64,000 nt of DNA from Chloroherpetonaceae bacterium (lineage in GTDB: Bacteria; Bacteroidota; Chlorobiia; Chlorobiales; Thermochlorobacteraceae), in the NCBI GenBank assembly GCA_025055975.1, contig JANWWM010000025.1, forward strand, positions 1-64,000, read 5' to 3'. The position numbers and the translations under genes are program-made. The first letter of the stretch is position 1. Each line of letters opens with the position of its first letter. Of this stretch, positions 55,701 to 64,000 are shown piece by piece. The notes under the pieces were generated by a model, which did not search any database, was not told the origin of the DNA, and saw only the letters and a list, made by a program, of their open reading frames with translations.

Positions 55701-56426
55701 AAGAAAAGGCGACAACTCGAAACCATCAAGAACAACTTTTACGCGATGGTCGTGCACGATATGAAAGTCCCCCTCGCCGCCATCTATGGATACAGCGAAA
55801 TGATGAAGGACGTCGTCCCCGCGCAAATGAACCCCAATCATTTTCAGGACATTATGACGCAGATTCATCGCTCCGCCATCAACATCACGAACCTCATTCA
55901 AGAAATTTTGGAGTTCTCGAAGTATGAATCGCGCGCCGTCACGCTGGAACTGCACCTGAACGATTTGATGATTTGCTCGGAACTCGTCTTGGAGCAAAAT
56001 CAATTTGGCTTGGACGAAAAAAACATCAAGGTCGTCAGAAACTACGAGCCGCTTGAAAAGTTCCGCTTCGATTTCACGCGAATCGCGCGCGTGATGGGCA
56101 ATCTGATGAGCAACGCCATCAAGTTTTCTCGCCGCGATTCGCAAATCGTCGTCTCCATCAAGAAGATTTCGCGCGACGGATTCCCATTCGCGCTCTATTC
56201 CGTCCGAGACTTCGGCGAGGGCATTCCCGAAACGGAGCTTGAAAGCATCTTTGACGCTTACCGCCAAGCGCAGTCCAAACACGGCAGTCGGGGCACGGGG
56301 TTGGGGCTTTCGATCGCCAAGCAAATCGTCGAACTGCACGGCGGCGTGATTTGGGCGGAAAGCGTTCTCGGAGAGGGAGCGACGCTGACCTTCCTGCTGC
56401 CAATGAACCAAGCGCAAGGGCAATGA
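52716..56426 (+). CDS. Large soluble multi-domain sensor histidine kinase (GAF-like repeats, PAS, HisKA/HATPase)
   Basis: PAS-like ARYRNLVENVQYGFIMF; HisKA MVVHDMKVPLAAIYGYSEMMKD; HATPase RVMGNLMSNAIKFS...VRDFGEGIPETE...GTGLGLSIAKQIVELHGG. No TM segments seen. Confidence 0.88.
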   Translation: MQNSSATATSADASNANRARFDDASDDLLHQLLLLTFRLQETETLSGKARLACDELSRLLRRRAAFLVALDEQSNLLAASMSSQKEKDHLAFEAHLLDPPLQKERFYAHLKALAARSPHGIAFVANPRLYEELKGLGIEAHPPIDVGAGIRSEPLPARTIAHCLFETPTLNDEFGAYLVAKSRHDKVNLALYLGGGSEKICQGERDLDRLLRALEALVAHLAEVFENDEIKRQALQDNAALRAMYQLSAGLVASSGEIKREKDACSKLRRLCENVVKHRLANAAIALTLDEERRFLEIAGAGKSPVEVELEQALSPLAAVGKLPEKFWETLSQHAEKISDTYVALDAVVSDEDSPLAFPPLSNAFALLGHRQSELSITLFAPFFNQDGQAFGFLAYCNDSIPLMIEETIRAVESVTKIVENELQLTTLKASSILEFRRRRELAEQAAAAKLQEALNFSKQLSGGATRKEKIEATLKAICQKTGVSSATAFLFDENGDYAIAFGGNENFFNAIPKREMERLDEVVALPNRFALEAMLSCRGFELNGNFCFTKRQVERAMEEIVTGGSVPSDFQSPELLRENLTRFATSGDAFLLTPIRYRGETFGYFSHDSIKLASDGANALVQFGEPLSLAAFFARELAAELAIDKLKETSDLNLQQIRLTKDLTDALAESAKQFQSTASLEDRANFVAECLTERFGFQFASVAFYEDGKRLSLAAHRTHSQLANDAIEKRLAARFRKGLFVPQRALEAAFQEEFKVGSFYAYRACDVRKALRAKTSGETLKENFGAVALKGYAAGDERVGIMIPICDDAQRRIGHVALGQPMLLNLGVAVMSLSERMKLVSVLVEQLSLAARNRLATIEKDAVNESLLRSEARYRNLVENVQYGFIMFKADKRIDFVNAALKAMLGYPMDAMKDKRLEEFAAPASLNAIRQMEEEVYAGKTQSEAEICLVSSKGEHIPFRASCTPQLVVGKKGELEIEGAFSALIDLRPQYEIEKKRRQLETIKNNFYAMVVHDMKVPLAAIYGYSEMMKDVVPAQMNPNHFQDIMTQIHRSAINITNLIQEILEFSKYESRAVTLELHLNDLMICSELVLEQNQFGLDEKNIKVVRNYEPLEKFRFDFTRIARVMGNLMSNAIKFSRRDSQIVVSIKKISRDGFPFALYSVRDFGEGIPETELESIFDAYRQAQSKHGSRGTGLGLSIAKQIVELHGGVIWAESVLGEGATLTFLLPMNQAQGQ

Positions 56427-56483
56427 CGCCATTCTGTCCGCTCGCCGCGCCTTTTTTCCGCCATTTCTTTCTGCGCAAGAGAA

Positions 56484-57065
56484 ATGTTGGACGTCAATTT
56501 TTTCGAAAAAAGCGTTTCGTTCTCAGGAAAAATTCTCCCAAGCCAATTCAACGCTTGGACGAGCTGGACGAAAAACCATCACTTCATCGTCTACAAGGGC
56601 GGCAGAGCCGCGCGCAACGCGCTCATCGAAAGCGACGCGAGCGACCTTGACATTCTCGTCGCGCTCGAATCGCTCGGCGCGAGGTCGGGCGACAACCTCT
56701 CGATAGACGCTTGGGAAAAACGAGCCGACCAATCCTCCCCCGAACCCGACAAGCGCGTCGAAGGCTCAATCATTGACGTGCTCGTGTCGTGGAACGACCA
56801 AGAGCCGCTCCGAGCCAACGAGATCTTCGACGACAAGTTCGGCAAAGGATTTCTCTTCAAGTTTGGCGGGCATCGCGCCCTAATGTCGAAGTGGAAATCG
56901 GGGTGCGTCGCATGCTTGCAAAGCTGTCCGGGCGGCAGAGTGAGCAACGCGAACTATACGCTACGCGACTACGAAAGCGGAACGGCGAAATTCGACGCGA
57001 GAAAAGATCGGCTGCCCAAAGACGCAACGCCCGTCGTCGTTACGCTTAAAGTTCTCGACGAATAA
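56484..57065 (+). CDS. Possible YdjY-domain-like protein with C-terminal CXXCXXXC
   Basis: GGRAARNALIESDASDLDILVALESLGARSGDNLS; MSKWKSGCVACLQSCPGGRVSNANYTLRDY. Confidence 0.5.
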   Translation: MLDVNFFEKSVSFSGKILPSQFNAWTSWTKNHHFIVYKGGRAARNALIESDASDLDILVALESLGARSGDNLSIDAWEKRADQSSPEPDKRVEGSIIDVLVSWNDQEPLRANEIFDDKFGKGFLFKFGGHRALMSKWKSGCVACLQSCPGGRVSNANYTLRDYESGTAKFDARKDRLPKDATPVVVTLKVLDE

Positions 57066-57081
57066 ACCGCCAAAGAGCGCG

Positions 57082-57672
57082 TCACATCACGCCCTTCGTC
57101 GAGGCGATGGAATCGGAAACGATTTTGACGGCGTCGCGCATGGCGAGCGCAAACGCCTTGAACAAGCCCTCGATTTTGTGATGCGTGTTCTTGCCGTAGA
57201 GAATCTCCAAATGCACGTTGGCTTTTAGGTTTTCGGCGAGCGAGAGAAAGAAATGCTCGACCATTTCCGTCGCCATGTCGCTGATTTTGGCGCGAGAGAA
57301 CCGCGCGTTGAAGACGAGATAACTGCGCCCGCTCAAATCCACGACGGCGCGCGCGAGCGTCTCGTCCATCGGCGCGTAAGCAAAGCCGTAGCGAGCGATG
57401 CCTTTCTTGTCGCCGAGCGCCTCGCGCATCGCATGCCCAAGCGCGATGGCGACGTCTTCAACGACGTGATGATCGTCCACGCGCAAATCGCCTCTGCACG
57501 AAAGGCGCACATCGATGCGAGAGTGCTTGGAGAAAAGCTCGAGCATGTGGTTGAGAAAGCCAATGCCCGTTTCAATCTCATAGACGCCTTCGCCATCGAG
57601 GCAAAGCTCGACATGAACGTCCGTTTCTTTGGTTTGGCGCGAGAAGGTTGCGACGCGCGAAGAGGATTTCAT
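57082..57672 (-). CDS. hisB: Imidazoleglycerol-phosphate dehydratase
   Basis: [72 protein letters not shown]. Confidence 0.96.
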   Translation of the reverse strand: MKSSSRVATFSRQTKETDVHVELCLDGEGVYEIETGIGFLNHMLELFSKHSRIDVRLSCRGDLRVDDHHVVEDVAIALGHAMREALGDKKGIARYGFAYAPMDETLARAVVDLSGRSYLVFNARFSRAKISDMATEMVEHFFLSLAENLKANVHLEILYGKNTHHKIEGLFKAFALAMRDAVKIVSDSIASTKGVM

Positions 57673-57911
57673 TCCGAAAACTTGCGAAAAAGGTAGAAAA
57701 GAAGACTCAAAACGACCGAAAGCAAAATCGACGTGCCGAGCGGAAAGTAGAACTTGAAGTTTTCGCGCTCAACTTTGAAATCCAGCGGCAGATTTCCAAA
57801 CCAACCAAACCACTCGGACTTGCTGACGAGAACGATGATAACGCCAATCGCCGCCGTGAGCAATCCGACGAAAATCAACGTTTTTCCGAGCGACTCCGAC
57901 ATGTTCGTCAA
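57669..57911 (-). CDS. DUF2905 family small membrane protein
   Basis: [21 protein letters not shown]...[43 protein letters not shown]. Confidence 0.88.
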   Translation of the reverse strand: MTNMSESLGKTLIFVGLLTAAIGVIIVLVSKSEWFGWFGNLPLDFKVERENFKFYFPLGTSILLSVVLSLLFYLFRKFSE

Positions 57912-58013
57912 GGAAAAGAAATCGATTTGAAATTTCGCGCGTCGGGTTCAAATTCGCAACGCCGTCGCCGAAAAATCGGAGCGCGGCGTTGAGCGCAAGG
58001 GCGAGCGTTTCGC

Positions 58014-58021
58014 TATATTCC
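58014..58021 (+). promoter_or_regulatory. Candidate promoter element TATATTCC upstream of gyrA
   Basis: 31 nt upstream of the gyrA ATG. Confidence 0.3.
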
Positions 58022-58052
58022 GCTTCCAACGTTTCGCGCCTTTCAAAATTCT

Positions 58053-60512
58053 TTGGATATGCAACGAGAGAAAATCGTTCCCATCAACGTCGAGGACGAG
58101 ATGCGAGATTCGTTCATCGACTACTCGATGTCGGTCATCGTGAGCCGCGCCTTGCCCGACGCGCGCGACGGGTTGAAGCCCGTGCATCGGCGCGTGTTGT
58201 TTGGAATGGCGGAACTGGGTTTGCAAGCGGGTCGCCCCTACAAGAAGTCGGCTCGCGTCGTGGGCGAAGTGCTGGGCAAGTATCACCCGCACGGCGATGG
58301 CGCGGTTTATGACACCATCGTCCGAATGGTGCAAGACTTTTCGCTCCGATACCCTTTGATTGACGGGCAGGGCAACTTCGGCTCGGTTGATGGGGACGCG
58401 CCCGCCGCCATGCGCTACACCGAAGTCCGAATGGCGCGCATCGCGGGCGAAATGCTCCGCGACATCGACAAAAACACCGTCGATTTTCAACCCAACTTCG
58501 ACGACAGCCTCGAAGAGCCAACCGTTCTGCCCTCCGCGATTCCGAATTTGCTCGTCAACGGCTCGACGGGCATCGCCGTCGGAATGGCGACGAACATTCC
58601 GCCGCACAACCTTTCGGAAGTCATCGACGGCATCATCGCCTACATCGACAACCCCGACATCACGGTCGCCGAACTGATGAAACACGTCAAAGCGCCCGAC
58701 TTCCCGACGGGAGGCATCATTTATGGCTACGACGGCGTGAAGGAAGCCTACGAAACGGGACGCGGCAGAATCCTGATTCGCGCCAAAGTCAAAATCGAAA
58801 CCAACGAGAAAACCGACCGCGAATCCATCGTCATCACCGAACTCCCCTATCAAGTCAACAAGGCGAAGTTGCAAGAAAAAATCGCCGAGCTTGTCAATGA
58901 AAAGAAAATCGAGGGGATTTCGGACGTGCGCGACGAGAGCGATCGCGACGGCATGCGACTCGTCATTATGCTCAAACGCGACGCGGTGACGCAGGTCGTC
59001 TTGAACAACCTGTTCAAGCATACGCAGATGCAAGAGACCTTTGGCGTGATTATGCTCGCGCTCGTCGATGGTCAGCCGCGCGTCTTGAATCTCAAAGAGA
59101 TGATTCGCCACTATGTCAGGCATCGGCACGACGTCGTCATGCGCCGAACGAAGTTCGACCTTGCCGAAGCCGAGAAGCGCGCGCACATTTTGGAAGGCTT
59201 GAAAATCGCCCTCGATAATCTCGATGCCATCATCAAACTCATTCGCAACGCCAAAGACGGCGACGAAGCCCGCGACGGCTTGATGACGAAGTTCAAACTC
59301 TCCGAAATCCAAGCCAAAGCCATTCTCGATATGCGCCTGCAACGCCTCACGGGCTTGGAACGACAAAAGATCGAGGACGAATACCGCGAGGTCATCAAAC
59401 TCATCGAGCAACTCAACGCCATTTTGGCGAGCGAAAAACTGCAATACAAAATCATCAAAGACGAACTCAAACAAATCAAGAAGGAATATGGCGACGAGCG
59501 TCGCACCGAAATCGTGATGAAAGCCGAGGATTTCAAGGTCGAGGATATGATCAAAGACGAAGACGTCGTCATCACCATCACGCACAACGGCTTCATCAAG
59601 CGCACGTCGGTCGATGCGTATCGCCGACAAGGGCGCGGCGGCAAGGGCGTAACGGGCGCGGCGACGAAAGACGACGATTTCGTCGAGCACATGTTCATCG
59701 CCTCGACGCATCAATACATTCTGTTCTTCACGAGCAAGGGCAAATGCTACTGGCTGAAAGTCTATGAAATTCCCGAAGGCGCCAGAGCCACGCGCGGTCG
59801 CGCGCTGACGAACCTCATCGAGTTCGAGCAAGGCGAGCGCGTCTGCGCCTACATCAGCGTGCGCGAGTTCAGCGAAAATCAATTCGTCTTGATGGCGACC
59901 AAAAACGGCGTCATCAAGAAAACGCCGCTCTCGGAATACTCCAATCCGCGCAAGACGGGCATCATCGCCATCAACATCGAAAAAGGCGACGAACTCATCG
60001 GCGCGACCCTCACCGACGGCGAACATCAAGTCATCTTGGCGAAAAGTTCGGGCTACGCCGTGCGCTTCCACGAAAGCGAAGTGCGCCCAATGGGACGAAA
60101 CGCGACGGGCGTAAAAGGCGCGGAACTCGACAAAGACGAAGCCGTCGTCTCGCTCGTAACCACGCGCCATAGCGACGTTACCCTGCTCACCGTTACCGAC
60201 TTGGGCTACGGCAAGCGCAGCGAGCTGGAAGAGTATCGAATGACGAAACGCGGCGCAAACGGCGTGATTACGCTCAAATCCAACGAAAAGGTCGGCAACC
60301 TCGTCGCAATGCTGGAAGTCAAAGATAGCGACGACCTCATCATCATCACGGCGAAGGGCATCATTAACCGTCAGCACGTCAAGGACATTCGCGTGATGGG
60401 CAGAGCGACGTCGGGCGTGCGCCTGATTCGCTTGGAAGAGGGAGACGCGGTCAGCGCCGTCGCTCGCGTGCCAATGGAGGAGGACGAAGAAGCCGAAACG
60501 AAGGGCGAATGA
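58053..60512 (+). CDS. gyrA: DNA gyrase subunit A
   Basis: [52 protein letters not shown] (active-site Tyr); [23 protein letters not shown]. Confidence 0.97.
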   Translation: MDMQREKIVPINVEDEMRDSFIDYSMSVIVSRALPDARDGLKPVHRRVLFGMAELGLQAGRPYKKSARVVGEVLGKYHPHGDGAVYDTIVRMVQDFSLRYPLIDGQGNFGSVDGDAPAAMRYTEVRMARIAGEMLRDIDKNTVDFQPNFDDSLEEPTVLPSAIPNLLVNGSTGIAVGMATNIPPHNLSEVIDGIIAYIDNPDITVAELMKHVKAPDFPTGGIIYGYDGVKEAYETGRGRILIRAKVKIETNEKTDRESIVITELPYQVNKAKLQEKIAELVNEKKIEGISDVRDESDRDGMRLVIMLKRDAVTQVVLNNLFKHTQMQETFGVIMLALVDGQPRVLNLKEMIRHYVRHRHDVVMRRTKFDLAEAEKRAHILEGLKIALDNLDAIIKLIRNAKDGDEARDGLMTKFKLSEIQAKAILDMRLQRLTGLERQKIEDEYREVIKLIEQLNAILASEKLQYKIIKDELKQIKKEYGDERRTEIVMKAEDFKVEDMIKDEDVVITITHNGFIKRTSVDAYRRQGRGGKGVTGAATKDDDFVEHMFIASTHQYILFFTSKGKCYWLKVYEIPEGARATRGRALTNLIEFEQGERVCAYISVREFSENQFVLMATKNGVIKKTPLSEYSNPRKTGIIAINIEKGDELIGATLTDGEHQVILAKSSGYAVRFHESEVRPMGRNATGVKGAELDKDEAVVSLVTTRHSDVTLLTVTDLGYGKRSELEEYRMTKRGANGVITLKSNEKVGNLVAMLEVKDSDDLIIITAKGIINRQHVKDIRVMGRATSGVRLIRLEEGDAVSAVARVPMEEDEEAETKGE

Positions 60513-60541
60513 CGTCAAACGCTCAACGACGCTCGAAAACG

Positions 60542-60571
60542 AAAAAGGCTACTGGCGAAAGTAGCCTTTTT
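60542..60571 (+). terminator. Intrinsic terminator after gyrA
   Basis: AAAAAGGCTACT-GGCGAA-AGTAGCCTTTTT. Confidence 0.9.
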
Positions 60572-60589
60572 GCGTTAAACTTGAATCGG

Positions 60590-60796
60590 TTACTCGTTCC
60601 CCGTTTCGGATTTCGCCGCCTTGTCGGCTTGCTTCATCGCTTGCACCTCCATTCGAATCTCTTGCGCCTTTCGCTTCAAATCCGCCATGTGCTTGCGGAC
60701 GCGCGTGCCTGCGGACTTGTTGCCCTTTTCGTAAAACTTGCGAAAGTCCTCTTCGAAAGAAGCGACCATCGCTTTGAGTTCCTCATATGCTTTCAT
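60590..60796 (-). CDS. Histone H1-like (Hc1 family) DNA-binding protein
   Basis: MKAYEELKAMVASFEEDFRKFYEKGNKSAGTRVRKHMADLKRKAQEIRMEVQ. Confidence 0.85.
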   Translation of the reverse strand: MKAYEELKAMVASFEEDFRKFYEKGNKSAGTRVRKHMADLKRKAQEIRMEVQAMKQADKAAKSETGNE

Positions 60797-60825
60797 GGTT
60801 CCCAAATGTTATGGTTTGAAAAACG

Positions 60826-60850
60826 GAAGGGCGAATCGCCTTCGCCCTTC
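60826..60850 (-). terminator. Intrinsic terminator after the fsa/transaldolase gene
   Basis: GAAGGGCGAA-TCGCC-TTCGCCCTTC with adjacent A/T. Confidence 0.7.
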
Positions 60851-60863
60851 TTTGAAAAGAAAA

Positions 60864-61538
60864 TTACGCTTTGACGACCTTCTCGCGCAAGGCTTTCGCG
60901 TCGTCCATGAATTTTTGCAAGCCGATGTCGGTGAGAGGATGCTTGGCGAGTTGTTCAATGACTTTGAACGGAATCGTGGCGACGTCCGCGCCCGTCAGCG
61001 CCGCCTCGACGACGTGAACGGGGTGGCGAATGCTCGCCGCCAAAATTTGCGTCGGAATGTCGTAGTTGCGGAAAATCGTAACGATTTGCTCGATGAGAAG
61101 CATTCCGTCGGTCGAGACATCGTCCAAGCGCCCGATGAACGGGCTGACGTAGGTCGCGCCCGCTTTCGCGGCAAGCAAAGCTTGATTGGGCGAGAAAACG
61201 AGCGTGGCGTTGGTGCGAATGCCTTTCGCCGAGAGGGCTTTGATCGCCTTAATGCCATCGACGGTGAGCGGGCATTTGACCACGACGTTCTCGTGAATCT
61301 CCGCAAGGGCTTCGCCTTCGACGATCATCTCGTCGGCTTTGAGCGTCGTTACTTCCGCGCTAACGGGACCATTCACGATGTCGCAGATTTTCTTGATGTG
61401 GTTGCGAAACGCCTCGTAAGTGAGCGGTTTGACTTCCTTTGCGATGAGCGTCGGGTTGGTCGTAACGCCATCTAACACGCCAAGGCTTTGCGCCTCGCGG
61501 ATTTCGTCCAAGTTCGCCGTGTCAATGAAGAATTGCAT
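60864..61538 (-). CDS. fsa: Fructose-6-phosphate aldolase/transaldolase (small type)
   Basis: [60 protein letters not shown]. Confidence 0.93.
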   Translation of the reverse strand: MQFFIDTANLDEIREAQSLGVLDGVTTNPTLIAKEVKPLTYEAFRNHIKKICDIVNGPVSAEVTTLKADEMIVEGEALAEIHENVVVKCPLTVDGIKAIKALSAKGIRTNATLVFSPNQALLAAKAGATYVSPFIGRLDDVSTDGMLLIEQIVTIFRNYDIPTQILAASIRHPVHVVEAALTGADVATIPFKVIEQLAKHPLTDIGLQKFMDDAKALREKVVKA

Positions 61539-61640
61539 CGTCGGTAGAAGTTAAAGTTGAAAAGAAACGAAAGGCTCGTCTCGGCGGAACGATCGCTCTC
61601 GACCTTGCGCGGAAAGCGAAATGGCTCTCGTTCAAGCGAT

Positions 61641-62702
61641 TCAATGCGCCTCAATTGCGTGCTTCGTGGCGAGCATCGCGTTGAAATTCTTTGGCGCGCG
61701 AGTCTTCCAAGCGCCGCAATGATAGCCGTAGCCCGCAACGAGCGGGAACGTAACGGTCGCTTCGCCGAAAACCATTTGCTCAAACGCCGTATCGACCTTG
61801 CCCCACGAACTCGCTTCCTTCAAGGTCGAGCCTGAAAGCGCGCCGTCGCGCTCGTCGGCGACCGTGAGTTGAATGGCGTATTTGTGCATCGAGACGTTTT
61901 CAAAGCCCAAGACTTCCGCCGCAACCACGATGTCTTGCGTGAAGTTCTTCGGAACGCCGCCGCCAATCATAAAAATGCCCGTCGTCGGATTTTCAATTTT
62001 GATGCGCGTCAGTTCCAAGAAATCCTTGCCCGAATCAAACGACACGTGCGAATCGGGATTGTTCCATTGATGATGCACGATGCCAAAGCCCGCCGAGCAA
62101 TCGCTGAAGGCGGGAATGAAAATCGGAACGCCTTTGCGATAAGCGGAAAGGATGATGGAATTGGCGTTAGGATGATGCGTTTCCAAGTATTTGCCGAATT
62201 CCATCATCAATTCGCGCGAGGAATACGGCTTGGGCGGAAGCGAACCAAAGATTTTGGACGTCGTCTCGTCGCAGATTCGAAGCTCGTCTTCGTCAATGTA
62301 GGTGTCGTAGATGCGGTCGATGTGAAGTTCGCGCAAAACCGCGTCGTCGACAAAGGGCGTGCCGATGTAGTGCTTGAAGCCGAGCGCTTCGAAGAAATCT
62401 TGGTCGACCATGTTCGCGCCCGTCGAGACGATGGCGTCGACCATATTGTTCTCGACCATATCGATGATGACTTGCTTCAAGCCCGCGCTGATGAGCGAGC
62501 CTGCGAGCGTGAGAATGATGGCGCAGTCCTTGTCGGCGAGCATCATCTCGTAGATTTTCGCCGCGCGATGAAGATTCCGCGCTTGAAACGCCATTTTTTC
62601 CATCGCCAAAACCATCGGCGCGACATCGTATTTCTTGATGTCGATGTGCTCAATGGTTTCTTTCAAGAAATCCGCTTTGCTGTATGTCTTTTGGTCGTTC
62701 AT
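61641..62702 (-). CDS. Deoxyhypusine synthase-like protein
   Basis: LTLAGSLISAGLKQVIIDMVENNMVDAIVSTGANMVDQDFFE; SDCSAGFGIVHH; GGGVPKNF; EASSWGKVD retains the DHS active-site Lys context. Confidence 0.9.
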   Translation of the reverse strand: MNDQKTYSKADFLKETIEHIDIKKYDVAPMVLAMEKMAFQARNLHRAAKIYEMMLADKDCAIILTLAGSLISAGLKQVIIDMVENNMVDAIVSTGANMVDQDFFEALGFKHYIGTPFVDDAVLRELHIDRIYDTYIDEDELRICDETTSKIFGSLPPKPYSSRELMMEFGKYLETHHPNANSIILSAYRKGVPIFIPAFSDCSAGFGIVHHQWNNPDSHVSFDSGKDFLELTRIKIENPTTGIFMIGGGVPKNFTQDIVVAAEVLGFENVSMHKYAIQLTVADERDGALSGSTLKEASSWGKVDTAFEQMVFGEATVTFPLVAGYGYHCGAWKTRAPKNFNAMLATKHAIEAH

Positions 62703-62750
62703 TTTCACGAGCGTCGTTTGGATGTTGAAAAAAAGATTGCGAATAAAAAA

Positions 62751-62847
62751 GGGCAAGCGGACTATATCACGCGCCCAAACTAACTGGATGCTGCTTCCTT
62801 CCGGACCTGACATGGTTGAGTTAGCGGACGCTGTATAGGACTTGCCC
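62751..62847 (-). ncRNA. ffs: Small bacterial signal recognition particle RNA (4.5S-like)
   Basis: Minus strand GGGCAAG...CATGTCAGGTCCGGAAGGAAGCAGCATC...CTTGCCC: conserved domain IV (GTCAGGTCCGGAAGGAAGCAGC), closing helix GGGCAAG/CTTGCCC, then TTTTTTATT. Confidence 0.93.
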
Positions 62848-63009
62848 GAAACTTAACGCATTTTCGGAAAAATCGTCTGCCGCGAAAAAACCGTCAAAAA
62901 ACAGGGACGCAAAAATAGCGCATCGGAAAACTTTTGCAAACAATCCGAGAATTTTTCCGCGCCCGTCCTTAACTTTCCCGCCAACGATGTTGCATCAACG
63001 GAACGAAAA

Positions 63010-64000
63010 ATGAACCGACTGTTTGCTACGCTACTTTTTCTCGCCTTGTTTCAACGGGCGAGCGCGCAGACGATCGACACCGTCATCGCCTTTCCAAACT
63101 CAAACTCGTGGAATTTCATCTGGGGCGTTACGCGCGTAGGCGACACGCTCTTTTTGGGCGACGACAACTTCGGCGACATCATCAGGGTTACGGTTCGCGG
63201 CGACACGCTCGGCAGAATCGATTTGCCCAATTTCTACAACTTCAATCACGGCTTGGAGTTCAACGGAACGCATTTCCTCGTCGCGCAAGATTATCGGCTC
63301 GCGGGCGCGCGGCTCTACCGCTTCACGCGACAAGGTCAGGTCGTCGACTCGATTCTCTTTCCGCTCGTCATCGGCGACAACAACGGTCCGCCGATGCGCC
63401 CCGGCGGCATCGGCGACATCGCGCTCGACCGCAACGGGCATCTTTGGTTCGCCGTCTATGAACCCGACAACATTCCGTCGAGCGGCGGCGGCAGTTATCC
63501 TTTCGCTTACGCTTACAAGTGGGATTATGTCAACAACGTCGTGCTCGACACCGTCCCGCTCCACAATGGGCAAGTTCAGGGCATTGCGGTCAAGGGCGAT
63601 ACGCTTTTTTATGTCGGCGACAACTTCCACAACAATCAGCCTGAACGCATCTACGCCGTCAATCTGAATTCGCCCACGAAAGACACGCTGTTCAGTTTTC
63701 CAATGCCCGACCCCGACAACGACCAAGACCCGCGAGGCTTATACTGGGACGGCAGGCATTTGTGGTCAATCGCGTTTCGCGTCGGCAACAACATCAACCG
63801 CTTCCGCGTCATGTATCGCTTTCGCATCGATGGCGGCGGCACGCCGAAAATTTCGCTCTCGACGAGCGCGATAAATTTTGGCAACGTCGTGCTCAATCGG
63901 CGCGATTCCATCGCCTTCACGATTCGCAACATCGGCTCCGCGCCGCTTCGCTTGAACGGATTTGCGACCGCGCCCAATCACGACTTCGGGCTGAACGTCG
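63010..64000 (+). CDS. Secreted protein with ASPM/SPD-2/Hydin-like module (3' end outside the window)
   Basis: MNRLFATLLFLALFQRASAQ signal; WGVTRVGDTLFLGDDNFGDIIRV propeller-like; SAINFGNVVLNRRDSIAFTIRNIGSAPLRLNGFA. Read directly from the sequence: open frame to the edge, absent from the ORF track. Confidence 0.8.
   Translation, partial: MNRLFATLLFLALFQRASAQTIDTVIAFPNSNSWNFIWGVTRVGDTLFLGDDNFGDIIRVTVRGDTLGRIDLPNFYNFNHGLEFNGTHFLVAQDYRLAGARLYRFTRQGQVVDSILFPLVIGDNNGPPMRPGGIGDIALDRNGHLWFAVYEPDNIPSSGGGSYPFAYAYKWDYVNNVVLDTVPLHNGQVQGIAVKGDTLFYVGDNFHNNQPERIYAVNLNSPTKDTLFSFPMPDPDNDQDPRGLYWDGRHLWSIAFRVGNNINRFRVMYRFRIDGGGTPKISLSTSAINFGNVVLNRRDSIAFTIRNIGSAPLRLNGFATAPNHDFGLNV

Noticed and set aside
57935-57985. 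GGTTCAAATTCGC resembling a tRNA T-arm
   Set aside because: No acceptor stem, D-arm or anticodon arm could be built around it.
57948-60518. 856-aa ORF on the minus strand, antisense to gyrA
   Set aside because: Exact antisense of a certain gyrA; long shadow ORF produced by codon bias, no recognisable domain.
1-64000. Search for IS elements, integrases, phage modules, CRISPR/Cas and known defence islands
   Set aside because: None found by reading the ORF translations; the window is core-chromosome-like apart from the TA-like cassette and repeats.

Overview
The window is a dense bacterial chromosomal segment with about 60 coding genes. Signs that it comes from a green-sulfur-bacterium-like (Chlorobi/Chlorobiota) phototroph are a PscB-like reaction-centre iron-sulfur protein (25478-25798, -), a BchG/ChlG-type (bacterio)chlorophyll synthase (45779-46753, -), glutamyl-tRNA reductase HemA with a CcsA/HemX-like protein, and several large secreted proteins with Bacteroidota/Chlorobiota type IX secretion (T9SS) C-terminal domains (YALxQNYPNPFNPxTTIxF...SSGIYFYRL...TKKMxLVK). 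Most genes are recognisable housekeeping genes: dapB, gcvT, rnhB, mnmE, pyrB, ispD, hemA, aroC, rdgB, tig, bioY, nuoK, nuoL, hisB, gyrA, fsa. One RNA gene is well supported: a small SRP RNA on the minus strand (62751-62847). It lies inside the over-extended 5' end of the deoxyhypusine-synthase-like ORF. No tRNA, rRNA, CRISPR array, prophage or IS element could be supported. The items most worth a second look are: a PscB homologue lacking the long Pro/Ala-rich N-terminus; a two-gene toxin-antitoxin-like cassette (one gene frameshifted) between ccsA and hemA; a bacterial DHS-like gene just downstream of the SRP RNA; a Cys4 + roadblock-like protein beside a STAS protein; a degenerate receiver downstream of a sigma54 activator; a recurrent TAnnTT(T/C/G)(G/C) promoter-like motif; and a dispersed intergenic repeat with at least three longer copies and related fragments. 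All identifications are by eye; no database search was run.
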